Part shown: positions 42,763-50,474 of the stretch, one piece after another | Position numbering within the stretch: the stretch's first letter is position 1 | How the letters are laid out: every line of letters begins with the position of its first letter | Assembly: GCF_004320535.1 (NCBI RefSeq) | Contig: NZ_SIHY01000001.1 | Location: forward strand, 434,001-498,000 | Reading direction: 5' to 3' | DNA length: 64,000 nucleotides | Source: Arthrobacter sp. S41 | GTDB taxonomy: Bacteria; Actinomycetota; Actinomycetes; Actinomycetales; Micrococcaceae | Program-made: the position numbers and the translations under genes | Notes under the pieces: generated by a model | Seen by the model: only the letters and a program-made list of their open reading frames with translations | Databases searched by the model: none | Told to the model about the DNA's origin: nothing

Positions 42763-42790
42763 GAGCAATATCGTATAGGTGCTATTGCTC
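42763..42790. promoter_or_regulatory. Palindrome between aceE and DUF3052
   Basis: GAGCAATA (42763-42770) and TATTGCTC (42783-42790) are perfect inverted repeats 12 bases apart. They lie about midway in the 362-bp divergent region, which otherwise has no gene. A regulator of pyruvate metabolism could bind here. Confidence 0.45.
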
Positions 42791-42928
42791 CAATGACCCT
42801 GTCGGTATGATGTGGACCACCGGATCGTGGGTTATATTTGTTCGGCGTGTTATTGCCTTAGCGCTTGAATGGAACGAGAAAACCGTGTTTCGTTGGTAGT
42901 AACGCTTTGCACCAGCAGGAGGAATGAA

Positions 42929-43345
42929 GTGAGCGACGCCGTATCGGCAAACTTGGAGTCCGCTAAAAAGATGGGCTTCGTAAATGACAACCTTATTCAG
43001 GAACTGGGTTACGACGATGACGTAGATTACGATCTGCGTGACTCGATCGAGGAACTGATTGGTTCAGAACTGCTCACCGAAGAGGATCATGACGTTGTCG
43101 ACGCAGTTATCTTCTGGTGGCGCGATGGCGACGGAGATCTAGTTGACGCATTGATGGACGCGCTCAACTGCTTGGACGAAACCGGCATCGTTTGGTTGCT
43201 GACACCTAAGCAGGGCCGCGACGGACATGTGTCCCCAGCACTAATTCAGCAGGAGGCGCCTAGCGCTGGCCTGCATGTGACTACCAGTGAAGGTGTTTCG
43301 GAGGACTGGTCTGCAGTTCGCCTCGCCCCACGTAAGAAGAACTAA
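42929..43345 (+). CDS. DUF3052 family protein
   Basis: The 138-aa acidic protein (VSDAVSANLESAKKMGFVNDNLIQELGYDDDVDYDLRDSIEE...) is the actinobacterial DUF3052, found next to aceE. GTG 42929 has AGGAGG upstream. The core FWWRDGDGDLVDALMDAL and the C-terminal LAPRKKN fit the family. Its function is unknown. Its stop overlaps the peroxiredoxin ATG (TAATG). Confidence 0.92.
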   Translation: MSDAVSANLESAKKMGFVNDNLIQELGYDDDVDYDLRDSIEELIGSELLTEEDHDVVDAVIFWWRDGDGDLVDALMDALNCLDETGIVWLLTPKQGRDGHVSPALIQQEAPSAGLHVTTSEGVSEDWSAVRLAPRKKN

Positions 43346-43794
43346 TGATTCAAACAGGTTCGCGCCTGTTCGATTTCTCGCTATCAAATCAATATGGTGA
43401 GACGATTACCAGCACCGATCTGTCAAAGGGTCGTGTGCTGGTTGTCTTTTATCCTTGGGCATTTTCGCGAGTCTGCGGTTCAGAGCTGGCGGCACTTCAA
43501 GAAGAACAGCAATACTTCACCGATCACCAGGTGCGGGTGGTTGGCATTTCGGTCGACCATAAATTCACGCTGCGCAACTACGCTGAATCCCTTGGCATCC
43601 AGTTTGATCTGCTTGCTGACTTTTGGCCTCACGGTCAGGTGGCGTTGAAAGCGGGCGCCTTCGACGAAAATGTTGGCGTTGCCACTAGGGTCTCACTGTG
43701 GGTAGTTGACGGGATTGTGCAAGAAGTTTTCAGCAGTTCGATGACTGCACCTCGAAGTATGGATGACTACCAATCCGCTATTGAGGCCCGGTAA
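43345..43794 (+). CDS. AhpE/Bcp-type peroxiredoxin
   Basis: The 149-aa thioredoxin-fold protein has the peroxidatic cysteine Cys44 in PWAFSRVCGSEL, comparable to AhpE one-Cys peroxiredoxins. It reduces hydroperoxides in the cytoplasm. No resolving cysteine is evident elsewhere. It is translationally coupled to DUF3052. Confidence 0.9.
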   Translation: MIQTGSRLFDFSLSNQYGETITSTDLSKGRVLVVFYPWAFSRVCGSELAALQEEQQYFTDHQVRVVGISVDHKFTLRNYAESLGIQFDLLADFWPHGQVALKAGAFDENVGVATRVSLWVVDGIVQEVFSSSMTAPRSMDDYQSAIEAR

Positions 43795-43849
43795 CTCAGG
43801 GGAAATTGCATAGTGTGTGCCAGTTCACAAGAAATACCGGTCTCTCGAT

Positions 43850-43878
43850 TTGCGAGAACCGAAATATCTATGTAAAGT
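43850..43878 (+). promoter_or_regulatory. Promoter of the first tRNA-Val
   Basis: TTGCGA (43850-43855) and TAAAGT (43873-43878), 17 bases apart, lie 35 bases before the tRNA. The same layout and upstream AAATACCG/ATTTGC sequence recur before the second copy. Confidence 0.6.
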
Positions 43879-43913
43879 TATTCCTCGTTGGCTTGCAAAA
43901 GCGAACATGGTTA

Positions 43914-43989
43914 GGGCCTTTAGCTCAGCTGGTAGAGCGTCACGTTTACACCGTGAATGTCATCGGTTCGATCCCGGTAGGGCCCACCA
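43914..43989 (+). tRNA. tRNA-Val (anticodon UAC), copy 1
   Basis: The 76-nt sequence folds as a cloverleaf: acceptor GGGCCTT/AGGGCCC, D-arm GCTCAGCTGGTAGAGC, anticodon stem TCACG/CGTGA with loop TTTACAC (anticodon TAC), T-arm with GGTTCGATCCC, and an encoded CCA end. Confidence 0.97.
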
Positions 43990-43992
43990 AAT

Positions 43993-44027
43993 AAAAATCC
44001 TCGATCCACATGGATCGAGGATTTTTT
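43993..44027 (+). terminator. Terminator after tRNA-Val copy 1
   Basis: AAAAATCCTCGATCC pairs with GGATCGAGGATTTTT around ACAT. It is near-perfect, with a T6 run. Confidence 0.92.
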
Positions 44028-44055
44028 GTTTCCACGCAGATTGTTCAGCTAGTGG

Positions 44056-44526
44056 CTACTGCTTGCTCAGGCGCATCGTAGTTGTTGTGCCCATGATCCC
44101 GGCCTCATAGGAAATCTCGCCGTTGATAAACGTGAACTTCTTGCTGTCGTCGCCCGAGGCCATAATTGCGCTATCCGTCGCCTTTTGATCACGCTGAGAA
44201 GTCCAGGTAAATGATTCGGCGCCAGCCTTCGGAGCCTTAAACGTGCCAACCCAGTAAATTGACTTTGTGTCTCCGTTGTTCGTCACCCAGTCAATGCTGA
44301 TGACGTCCCCTTTGATGGTGGCCAGTTGGTAGGCGTCTTCGTCCATGGAATTTTTCTGTTTCCACTTTCCGCTGAGGTCTACAGGCTCTGCCTGCTGACC
44401 TTGCTGCGCGGTGCTGGATGTAGTTGTTGCACTTGTTGCACTTGGTGTGGAGGCCGGCGCCTGGCCGCCACAAGCGGACAGTGCAAAACATAGGGCGAGA
44501 GAGGCAACTGCCAGTGATCTTTTCAT
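44056..44526 (-). CDS. Small lipoprotein of unknown function
   Basis: The 156-aa product has a lipoprotein signal peptide with lipobox ALSAC (Cys about 19), a Thr/Ser linker and a beta-rich domain with VDLSGKWKQKNS and TFINGEISYEAG. The WKQ...YxxxxIxG pattern is reminiscent of small lipocalin-like periplasmic domains, but I do not recognise a family. It is antisense in direction to, and between, the two tRNA-Val genes. Confidence 0.7.
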   Translation of the reverse strand: MKRSLAVASLALCFALSACGGQAPASTPSATSATTTSSTAQQGQQAEPVDLSGKWKQKNSMDEDAYQLATIKGDVISIDWVTNNGDTKSIYWVGTFKAPKAGAESFTWTSQRDQKATDSAIMASGDDSKKFTFINGEISYEAGIMGTTTTMRLSKQ

Positions 44527-44635
44527 AGGGAAAGTATCGCCGAAGGTGCCGACAGTTTAGGGTCCGCCGTTAGTAGCCAAGGCAGCTTCCGGAGAGTGAC
44601 GCTCGGCACTCTTTGCGAAAAATACCGTTCTCAAT

Positions 44636-44665
44636 TTGCCAAGTCAGTTCGGCATGTACTAAATT
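44636..44665 (+). promoter_or_regulatory. Promoter of the second tRNA-Val
   Basis: TTGCCA (44636-44641) and TAAATT (44660-44665) are 18 bases apart, about 59 bases before the tRNA, matching the copy 1 promoter. Confidence 0.55.
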
Positions 44666-44724
44666 ATTTCTTGTTACAGAGAACGAATGAAGCAAAGAAA
44701 TTTGCTTGGTTCTTCACTGTAGGA

Positions 44725-44800
44725 GGGCCTTTAGCTCAGCTGGTAGAGCGTCACGTTTACACCGTGAATGTCATCGGTTCGATCCCGGTAGGGCCCACCA
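44725..44800 (+). tRNA. tRNA-Val (anticodon UAC), copy 2
   Basis: The sequence is identical over 76 nt, including the CCA end, to the tRNA at 43914-43989. It is followed by its own terminator. Confidence 0.97.
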
Positions 44801-44803
44801 ACG

Positions 44804-44848
44804 AAAACCCGTTGTTTTTGATCGTCAAGATCGAAAACAACGGGTTTT
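44804..44848 (+). terminator. Terminator after tRNA-Val copy 2
   Basis: AAAACCCGTTGTTTTTGATC (44804-44823) pairs with the sequence from 44829 (GATCGAAAACAACGGGTTTT) around GTCAA, ending in a T run. It differs in sequence from the terminator of copy 1. Confidence 0.88.
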
Positions 44849-44891
44849 TTCGTATGCCGTGACTGGTGCTCACTCGTGGCAAACTGGAGGC

Positions 44892-45500
44892 ATGAGTGCC
44901 CCGGAAGAAAATCTTTGGCTTGCGACCCGTCGCGCCAATCCAGATCACGCGAAAAACTATGCGCAGCGCTGGCGAAACTTAGTGGCCGAAGGAAAAGACA
45001 TTTTTGGCGAAGCCCGCGCCGTTGATGCGTTGGCACAACGCGGCAGTCGAATTCTTGATGCTGGGTGTGGAACCGGTCGGATCGCCGGTTGGCTCGCCGA
45101 ACAAGGGCATAACGTCGTTGGTGTGGACCTTGACCCCGATCTGATCGAGGTAGCCCGTCAGGACTATCCCAACGCCACGTGGTATCTGGGTAATCTGGCG
45201 AGTTTTAGTCCCAAAGACATTACCTCAGGTCCGGTTGATTTTGATGTCATCGTTTGTGCAGGAAACGTTCTGACGTTCCTGTCCGAAGCCGAACGCTTGC
45301 CCGCCTTAAAACGCCTGGGTCAATTTCTTGCTCCCGACGGACGCTTGATTGTGGGATTCGGAGCCAACAGGGGGTACGACTTTGAGCAATTTGAAGCTGA
45401 CGCACAGCGGGCCGATCTTCTGATTCAGCAACGCTACTCAACGTGGAACTTTCACGCGCCGGCCGATGATTTCCTCGTGGCTGTACTTGGCGCAAAGTAA
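44892..45500 (+). CDS. Class I SAM-dependent methyltransferase
   Basis: The 202-aa protein has the SAM-binding LDAGCGTGRIAGWLAEQG (about 53-70), VVGVDLDPDLIE (about 73-84) and DVIVCAGNVLTFL (about 118-130). Substrate is unknown. ATG 44892 has CTGGAGG upstream; the longer frame runs back through the tRNA and is rejected. Confidence 0.88.
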   Translation: MSAPEENLWLATRRANPDHAKNYAQRWRNLVAEGKDIFGEARAVDALAQRGSRILDAGCGTGRIAGWLAEQGHNVVGVDLDPDLIEVARQDYPNATWYLGNLASFSPKDITSGPVDFDVIVCAGNVLTFLSEAERLPALKRLGQFLAPDGRLIVGFGANRGYDFEQFEADAQRADLLIQQRYSTWNFHAPADDFLVAVLGAK

Positions 45501-45549
45501 CGCTAGGTTGGCGAGCCTAAGATCTTGCTATACCGGGGATTGACTGCGC

Positions 45550-46785
45550 TTAGACCTTGACCTTCAGGCGCCACAAGGTGGTGATCTCCTTCGAACGAGC
45601 TGCGTGCAGGGGATCAGACTGATCATGGGCGCGGCCGTGTGTGGGACGTCCATCAATCTTCTCGACAACCCTCAGGCCAGCGTCGTCGATAGCGGCTAAG
45701 AGTAGTTCGCGGGTGCGCAGACCAAGCAGCTCGGCGAGGTCGGAGATGATGAGCCAGCCTTCACCGTCCTCGGTCAGGTGCTTAGGTAACCCGCGAAGGA
45801 ACTGCAATAGCATCTTGCCGCCCGGATCGTAGATGGCAGCGTCGAGTGTGCTCGGAGCGCTGCCCGGTAACCACGGGGGATTGCAGATGATCAGCTCAGC
45901 CTGCCCGGCGGGGAACATGCTGGTTAATTCGGCGTGTGCGTCATCCTGCATACCCAAGCGGGCGAAGTTTTGATTGGCACAATCAACGGCTCGCTGATGG
46001 ATATCCGTGGCCTTCACGGTCTTCACTCCCCGTGAGACCAACAGGGCAGCCAGCACTCCTGTCCCGGTGCCGATGTCGAAGGCGAGCTGCGCACCGTTAA
46101 GCGGAGCCTGGGCTACGAGCTGAACGTATTCTTGCCGGGTAGGCATAAAGGTGCCGTAGCGCGGATGGATGGTGGCCCCCAACGCGGGCACGTTGACACC
46201 GTTGAGGAACCATTGATGCGCGCTGAGCACCCCGGAGAGTTCTTGCAGGCTCACCACGGCTTGCGTGCCAGCAAAATCTTTGGCTTGTTCGTAGGTGAAG
46301 GTGATTGCTTCGGCTACCTGTGGGGAGCGCGCCAAACGTAGTTGTGCGGCATGCTCTGAATTCTCGAATGTCAGGGACACCAGGACCAAGGAGAGCATCC
46401 GGGAGCGGTGTGCACGAGCTTGACGGATGGCGTAGAACTTTTGACCAGCATCTTGTTCCTTCTTGGAGGACTTGCTGGTTTGGGTAGCGCTGAGCCGGCG
46501 GTCCATGGCCGAGATCAGTTGCTTGGCATTGTGATAGTCGCCCTGCCACAACATCGCGATTCCACGCGAAGCGTAACGCATCGCGGCGTCGGCGGTCAGT
46601 CGATCATCAACGAGGACTACCTTTTTGGGTGCCGGTCTATCGTTGGCCGAGAACCATGTGGCGCTGAAACTTTCCCCCTCGTGGTCCCACGAAATAGATG
46701 GTTCAAGAGCACTGGGTGCAGTACAGATGGCCGAACGCCCTGTCGTTTCGCGGTGCTCACCCGTTGGAGACCGCGCATGAGCCAT
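45550..46785 (-). CDS. Methyltransferase with NPPW motif
   Basis: The 411-aa protein has an N-terminal domain without clear motifs (about 1-200) and a C-terminal SAM domain with FDIGTGTGVLAALL, VKATDIHQRAVDCANQN and ELIICNPPWLPG. The NPPW motif is that of N-methyltransferases acting on adenine, guanine or glutamine (HemK/RsmC-like). Likely target is rRNA or protein, unproven. The N-terminal start is uncertain. Confidence 0.8.
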   Translation of the reverse strand: MAHARSPTGEHRETTGRSAICTAPSALEPSISWDHEGESFSATWFSANDRPAPKKVVLVDDRLTADAAMRYASRGIAMLWQGDYHNAKQLISAMDRRLSATQTSKSSKKEQDAGQKFYAIRQARAHRSRMLSLVLVSLTFENSEHAAQLRLARSPQVAEAITFTYEQAKDFAGTQAVVSLQELSGVLSAHQWFLNGVNVPALGATIHPRYGTFMPTRQEYVQLVAQAPLNGAQLAFDIGTGTGVLAALLVSRGVKTVKATDIHQRAVDCANQNFARLGMQDDAHAELTSMFPAGQAELIICNPPWLPGSAPSTLDAAIYDPGGKMLLQFLRGLPKHLTEDGEGWLIISDLAELLGLRTRELLLAAIDDAGLRVVEKIDGRPTHGRAHDQSDPLHAARSKEITTLWRLKVKV

Positions 46786-46987
46786 GTGTTGCGTGGGCCG
46801 GTGTTAATAAGTCTACCGAGGATTGATCAGGGTGCGGTGCGCGAGGATCATACACTTCATTGGTGGATTCAGCAGGATTTGCGAGATCTTTCAGCTGGCC
46901 TCAAGTTGCTGACCAGCTGGCTACCGAAATTGGCATGTAACGTGGGTTTTGTTCGTTGTTCGATCGACTGCAAAAGGAGTACGACTT

Positions 46988-47182
46988 ATGGGTTTAGGCG
47001 ATAAGTTCAAGAACAAGGCTCAGGAAGCATCCGGCAAGGTCAAAGAATCTGTCGGCGATGCAACCAACAATGAGGATTTGCAGGCTGAAGGCGTGAAGGA
47101 TCAGGCCGCAGCCAAGACGAAGCAGGCAGGTGAAGCTGTCAAGGACGCAGCTAAAGACGTCCGCGACGACTTCAATAAGTAG
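46988..47182 (+). CDS. CsbD-family stress protein
   Basis: The 64-aa protein (MGLGDKFKNKAQEASGKVKESVGDATNNEDLQAEG...) fits CsbD/YjbJ-like general stress proteins: small, charged and helical. AAAGGAG precedes ATG 46988. Often induced by stationary phase or osmotic stress. Confidence 0.92.
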   Translation: MGLGDKFKNKAQEASGKVKESVGDATNNEDLQAEGVKDQAAAKTKQAGEAVKDAAKDVRDDFNK

Positions 47183-47195
47183 CAAGTAGTTCAAT

Positions 47196-47226
47196 AAGGG
47201 CACTCACCATTTTGGTGGGTGCCCTT
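47196..47226 (+). terminator. Terminator after the CsbD gene
   Basis: AAGGGCACTCACCA (47196-47209) pairs with TGGTGGGTGCCCTT (47213-47226), with one mismatch. Confidence 0.75.
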
Positions 47227-47277
47227 GTTGCGTTAAGTTGCTGTTGCGTACAGCTTCTGATGCGTTGAACTTCGTGA

Positions 47278-48489
47278 TCAGTAGCGCTCCAAGAACCTTG
47301 CGACCTTCAGCGCACTGTCCTCTTCAGCTGCTAGTTTCGTTGAGATCAATCTGGCACCCTGAGCATAGTTCTCGTTGCTCTCGGCTTCATCGATGGCCTG
47401 GGCCAAGGAATTAACGGTCAAATTTTTATAGGCGATAGGGGCAACACCTGCGCCCAGACGGTGAAGCCGAGAAGCCCAAAACGGCTGGTCCGTGAAGATG
47501 GGTACCGGCACCGCTGGAACACCGGCGCGCAAACCGGCGGCAGTGGTGCCGGCCCCAGCATGGTGCACTACGGCAGCTACCTGGGGGAATAACCAATGAT
47601 GCGGGACTGCGCCGACACCCAGAACGTTTGACTCGGAAAATTCTCCCGCGCCTTGGATGATGGTTCGTCGCCCGGTACGGCGGGCAACGTCGATAAGGAA
47701 GTCAGCTTCGAGTGCCTGTGTGCTTCCAAAACCTAGGAACACCGGTGGCTCACCTGCGCTGAGGAAATCACGCAGTGAGGCAGCTGCGCTCCACGATGGA
47801 TCGGCCGCCGGCCACCAGTAGCCGCAATTGATAATGTTTTGGTGCCAATCAGCGGGGCGCGGCACCACGGTTGAACTGAAACCATTAAGAACTGGACTGC
47901 TAACCTTTCGGCGCAGACGTTCCGAGGCAGCACGGCTTCGCTTGGGCAATCCCAATTTTGCGCGAATGCGTGCGGTCGGTGCATCGTAGGGTGCCTTGGA
48001 CGCGGAAATCAGTTGATGCAGCGCTTTGTTTCCTAGCTTTCCGAAACTGCGGGCCGTACCTAGCACCATAGGGGAGTAGTCCCCGCTGGGCTCGGACGGT
48101 TGCAAATGGGCGCTGATCGCCGGGATGCCCAGTGCCTCGGCGACATCAAAAGCGAAGGGCGCTACCGAATTGGCTAGGATCACCTCGGACCCGTGCTCGG
48201 CTGCCTTTAATGTTCCGGCAGCGGCTTGTTCGAAGTATGCGCCCAATTCTGCGAGGTATTTCCGCAGGTCTTTGGGACTGGTCTTTGTACCAGGAGGCGC
48301 AGGGTTGACCAGCGCGCTCATGTCACCTGGCAGCTCGCGGAAGGTGCAGCCCGCTGAGCTCACAAGTTCTTGGTAGGCAGGGTTAGCAGCGATCGATACA
48401 TCTAAACCTTGCGCGGTCAGTGCCTGACCTAGACCTGCCATCGGAGCAACATCGCCACGGGTGCCTGGGGTGATCATCAGTACGCGCAT
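47278..48489 (-). CDS. GT1-type (UGT/MGT-like) glycosyltransferase
   Basis: The 403-aa protein has a GT-B fold: N-terminal MRVLMITPGTRGDVAPMAGLGQAL, then nucleotide-sugar-binding HHAGAGTTAAGLRAGVPAVPVPIFTDQPFWA near 310-340. Such enzymes glycosylate lipids, sterols, flavonoids or macrolides. AGGAGA precedes the ATG 48489. It is divergent from a TetR gene with a palindromic operator between, so its expression is likely de-repressed by a ligand; drug glycosylation is one possibility. Confidence 0.87.
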   Translation of the reverse strand: MRVLMITPGTRGDVAPMAGLGQALTAQGLDVSIAANPAYQELVSSAGCTFRELPGDMSALVNPAPPGTKTSPKDLRKYLAELGAYFEQAAAGTLKAAEHGSEVILANSVAPFAFDVAEALGIPAISAHLQPSEPSGDYSPMVLGTARSFGKLGNKALHQLISASKAPYDAPTARIRAKLGLPKRSRAASERLRRKVSSPVLNGFSSTVVPRPADWHQNIINCGYWWPAADPSWSAAASLRDFLSAGEPPVFLGFGSTQALEADFLIDVARRTGRRTIIQGAGEFSESNVLGVGAVPHHWLFPQVAAVVHHAGAGTTAAGLRAGVPAVPVPIFTDQPFWASRLHRLGAGVAPIAYKNLTVNSLAQAIDEAESNENYAQGARLISTKLAAEEDSALKVARFLERY

Positions 48490-48510
48490 GGTTCTCCTGT
48501 AAAGTTAATT

Positions 48511-48525
48511 GCGAACAGTGTTCGC
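48511..48525. promoter_or_regulatory. TetR operator palindrome
   Basis: GCGAACAGTGTTCGC is a perfect 15-bp palindrome (7-bp arms around G), with TTAA flanks. It lies between the divergent glycosyltransferase and TetR genes. Confidence 0.75.
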
Positions 48526-48556
48526 GTTTAACTATACAGCCTCAGGAGTTCGCGCC

Positions 48557-49210
48557 ATGGCCAAAAAATCACCGCAGAAAACCACCGGTCCCAAGCCCCG
48601 ATACTCGCGCGAAAAAATTGTTGAGCTTGCCGTTGATCTTGCCGACGCACAGGGAATTGAGGCCGTTTCGCTCAGGGCGGTAGCATCGAGTCTCGGCACG
48701 GGTCCCGCCTCCCTCTACCGATATGTGAAGTCCTACGATCAGCTCACCGAACTAATGGTTGATCGGATCAGCGCCGAGTATGACTTTGATGCCTGCACTG
48801 GATCTGCAATTGAGCAGCTGGTGAACATCGCTCACCAGGGTCGGGGAATCATGCGGCGCCATCCATGGGTGCCATTGATCGTCCTACAAAAACAGGTGAT
48901 GACCCACAACTCCATGGCATACCTCGAGCGAGGATTGCTGGCCTTAGCGGATACGGAACTGAGCGCCGCCGTTAAGCTGCACACCATCGCGATGCTGAAC
49001 TCGCTGACCGCCGCGTTTGCGCTTAACGATCAGAAACAAGATGAGCAACAGGAAGCCTCGGCCGTGAACGAAGCATTGCAGACGGGGGCCTACCCGCAGT
49101 TGCTGAGAACACTGAGCGAGCTGAAGCAGCCCCTTGATCGGGACGATGCCTTTGAGCAGGGAATCCGCACCTACCTGCACGGCATCGGGGTCGGGGTCGG
49201 GAAATATTAA
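48557..49210 (+). CDS. TetR-family regulator
   Basis: The 217-aa protein has an N-terminal HTH (AVSLRAVASSLGTGPASLYRYVKSYDQL, about 37-64) and a helical ligand domain. ATG 48557 with AGGAG upstream is chosen; the frame is open to 48509 but overlaps the operator. It probably represses itself and the divergent glycosyltransferase. Confidence 0.92.
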   Translation: MAKKSPQKTTGPKPRYSREKIVELAVDLADAQGIEAVSLRAVASSLGTGPASLYRYVKSYDQLTELMVDRISAEYDFDACTGSAIEQLVNIAHQGRGIMRRHPWVPLIVLQKQVMTHNSMAYLERGLLALADTELSAAVKLHTIAMLNSLTAAFALNDQKQDEQQEASAVNEALQTGAYPQLLRTLSELKQPLDRDDAFEQGIRTYLHGIGVGVGKY

Positions 49211-49304
49211 CCCGCATAGCCTTAGAATGAAATCTTCTATGCATAGGTGACTTGGTATGACAGCATGAAACCAGTGTAATTATGCCAAGTACTTAGGAGT
49301 TGTT

Positions 49305-50474
49305 GTGGCTGCACCGTCCGAAGCAAGCATGAAAGAAATCCGCGAGCTGATTGCCGTGGACACCACCAGTCGCGACACAAACTTGCCGCTGATCGAAAAC
49401 GTAGTGGAAAAACTTCAAGCCTACGGAGTTGAATCCTCGCTGATCCATAACAGCGAGGGTACCAAGGCCAATCTGCTGGCGACCATCCCGGCCCATGATG
49501 GAACGCGTACCGGCGGCATCGTGCTCTCCGGGCACACCGACGTTGTTCCGGTGGACGGGCAGAAGTGGAGCAGCGAACCATTTAACGCAGAAGTTCGCGG
49601 AGATAAGCTGTATGGTCGCGGGACCTGCGACATGAAGGGCTTCCTCGGGGTGATCCTAGCCAAACTGGACAAGCTGACCGAAGCGAAACTAGCCGAACCA
49701 ATCCACCTTGCCCTCTCTTACGACGAAGAGGTTGGCTGTGTTGGTGCGGTGAGCCTGGTTGAAAAGATCGTCGCTGACAAGTTGGCGCCGCGTGGATGCT
49801 TTGTGGGGGAGCCATCAAGCATGCGGGCTATTCGCGGGCACAAGTCAATGAACGTCTTCAAGGTGCAGTTTAATGGCGTGGCGGCTCACTCGTCCTTGCC
49901 ATCGGAAGGCGTTAACGCCATTTCCTATGCGCTTCGCTTTGCGAACTTTGTGGAGCAAGTTTCCGCTGAGCTGCGCACCAGCGGGCCGAGTGATGATGCG
50001 TTCATCGAACCGACCACCACCATGAACGTCAACAAGTTTGATGCCGGTATTGCCGTGAATACCATTCCATCCCAGGCAGTGGTGTTTTTCGAGTACCGTT
50101 CGCTGGCAGTGGTTGATCGTGAAGCGTTGACCAATCGTTTCCGTGAGGAAGCCACAAAGCTTGAAGCGCAGATGCAGAAGAAAAACCCTGCATGCTCGGT
50201 GAGCCTGGAACAGCAGGCCGGGGCGCCCGGGCTGAATACCGAACTAGATGAGGACATCGTCGCTTTTGCTGCAGCTTGTGGCGCGCACGCCACCGACGAG
50301 AAGGTTACCTACGGCACCGAGGCGGGACTATTCCAAGCCGCCGGGATTCCTACCGTGGTGTGTGGCCCTGGCGATATCGCTCAAGCGCACGCACCAGATG
50401 AGTACGTGTTGCTTGATCAGCTCGTGGAGTGTGAGGACTTCGTCGACTCCTTGATTGCACAGCTGAGCCGATGA
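49305..50474 (+). CDS. argE: ArgE-like N-acyl amino acid deacetylase (M20 family)
   Basis: The 389-aa zinc peptidase-fold protein has SGHTDVVPVDGQKWSSEPF (about 66-84), GRGTCDMKGFLGV (about 104-117) and DEEVGCVGA (about 142-150), the metal and catalytic residues. ArgE hydrolyses N-acetylornithine to ornithine and acetate. Substrate here may differ, because the gene is coupled by a 4-base overlap (ATGA) to an MHS transporter, not to other arg genes. GTG 49305 has TTAGGAG upstream. Confidence 0.85.
   Translation: MAAPSEASMKEIRELIAVDTTSRDTNLPLIENVVEKLQAYGVESSLIHNSEGTKANLLATIPAHDGTRTGGIVLSGHTDVVPVDGQKWSSEPFNAEVRGDKLYGRGTCDMKGFLGVILAKLDKLTEAKLAEPIHLALSYDEEVGCVGAVSLVEKIVADKLAPRGCFVGEPSSMRAIRGHKSMNVFKVQFNGVAAHSSLPSEGVNAISYALRFANFVEQVSAELRTSGPSDDAFIEPTTTMNVNKFDAGIAVNTIPSQAVVFFEYRSLAVVDREALTNRFREEATKLEAQMQKKNPACSVSLEQQAGAPGLNTELDEDIVAFAAACGAHATDEKVTYGTEAGLFQAAGIPTVVCGPGDIAQAHAPDEYVLLDQLVECEDFVDSLIAQLSR

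Noticed and set aside
43914-44800. Duplicate tRNA-Val genes as attachment sites of an integrated element
   Set aside because: Only a lipoprotein gene lies between them and no integrase or phage gene is near.
48511-48525. LexA (SOS) box at the GCGAACAGTGTTCGC palindrome
   Set aside because: The SOS consensus has four bases between CGAAC and GTTCG; here there are three, and a TetR gene is adjacent.
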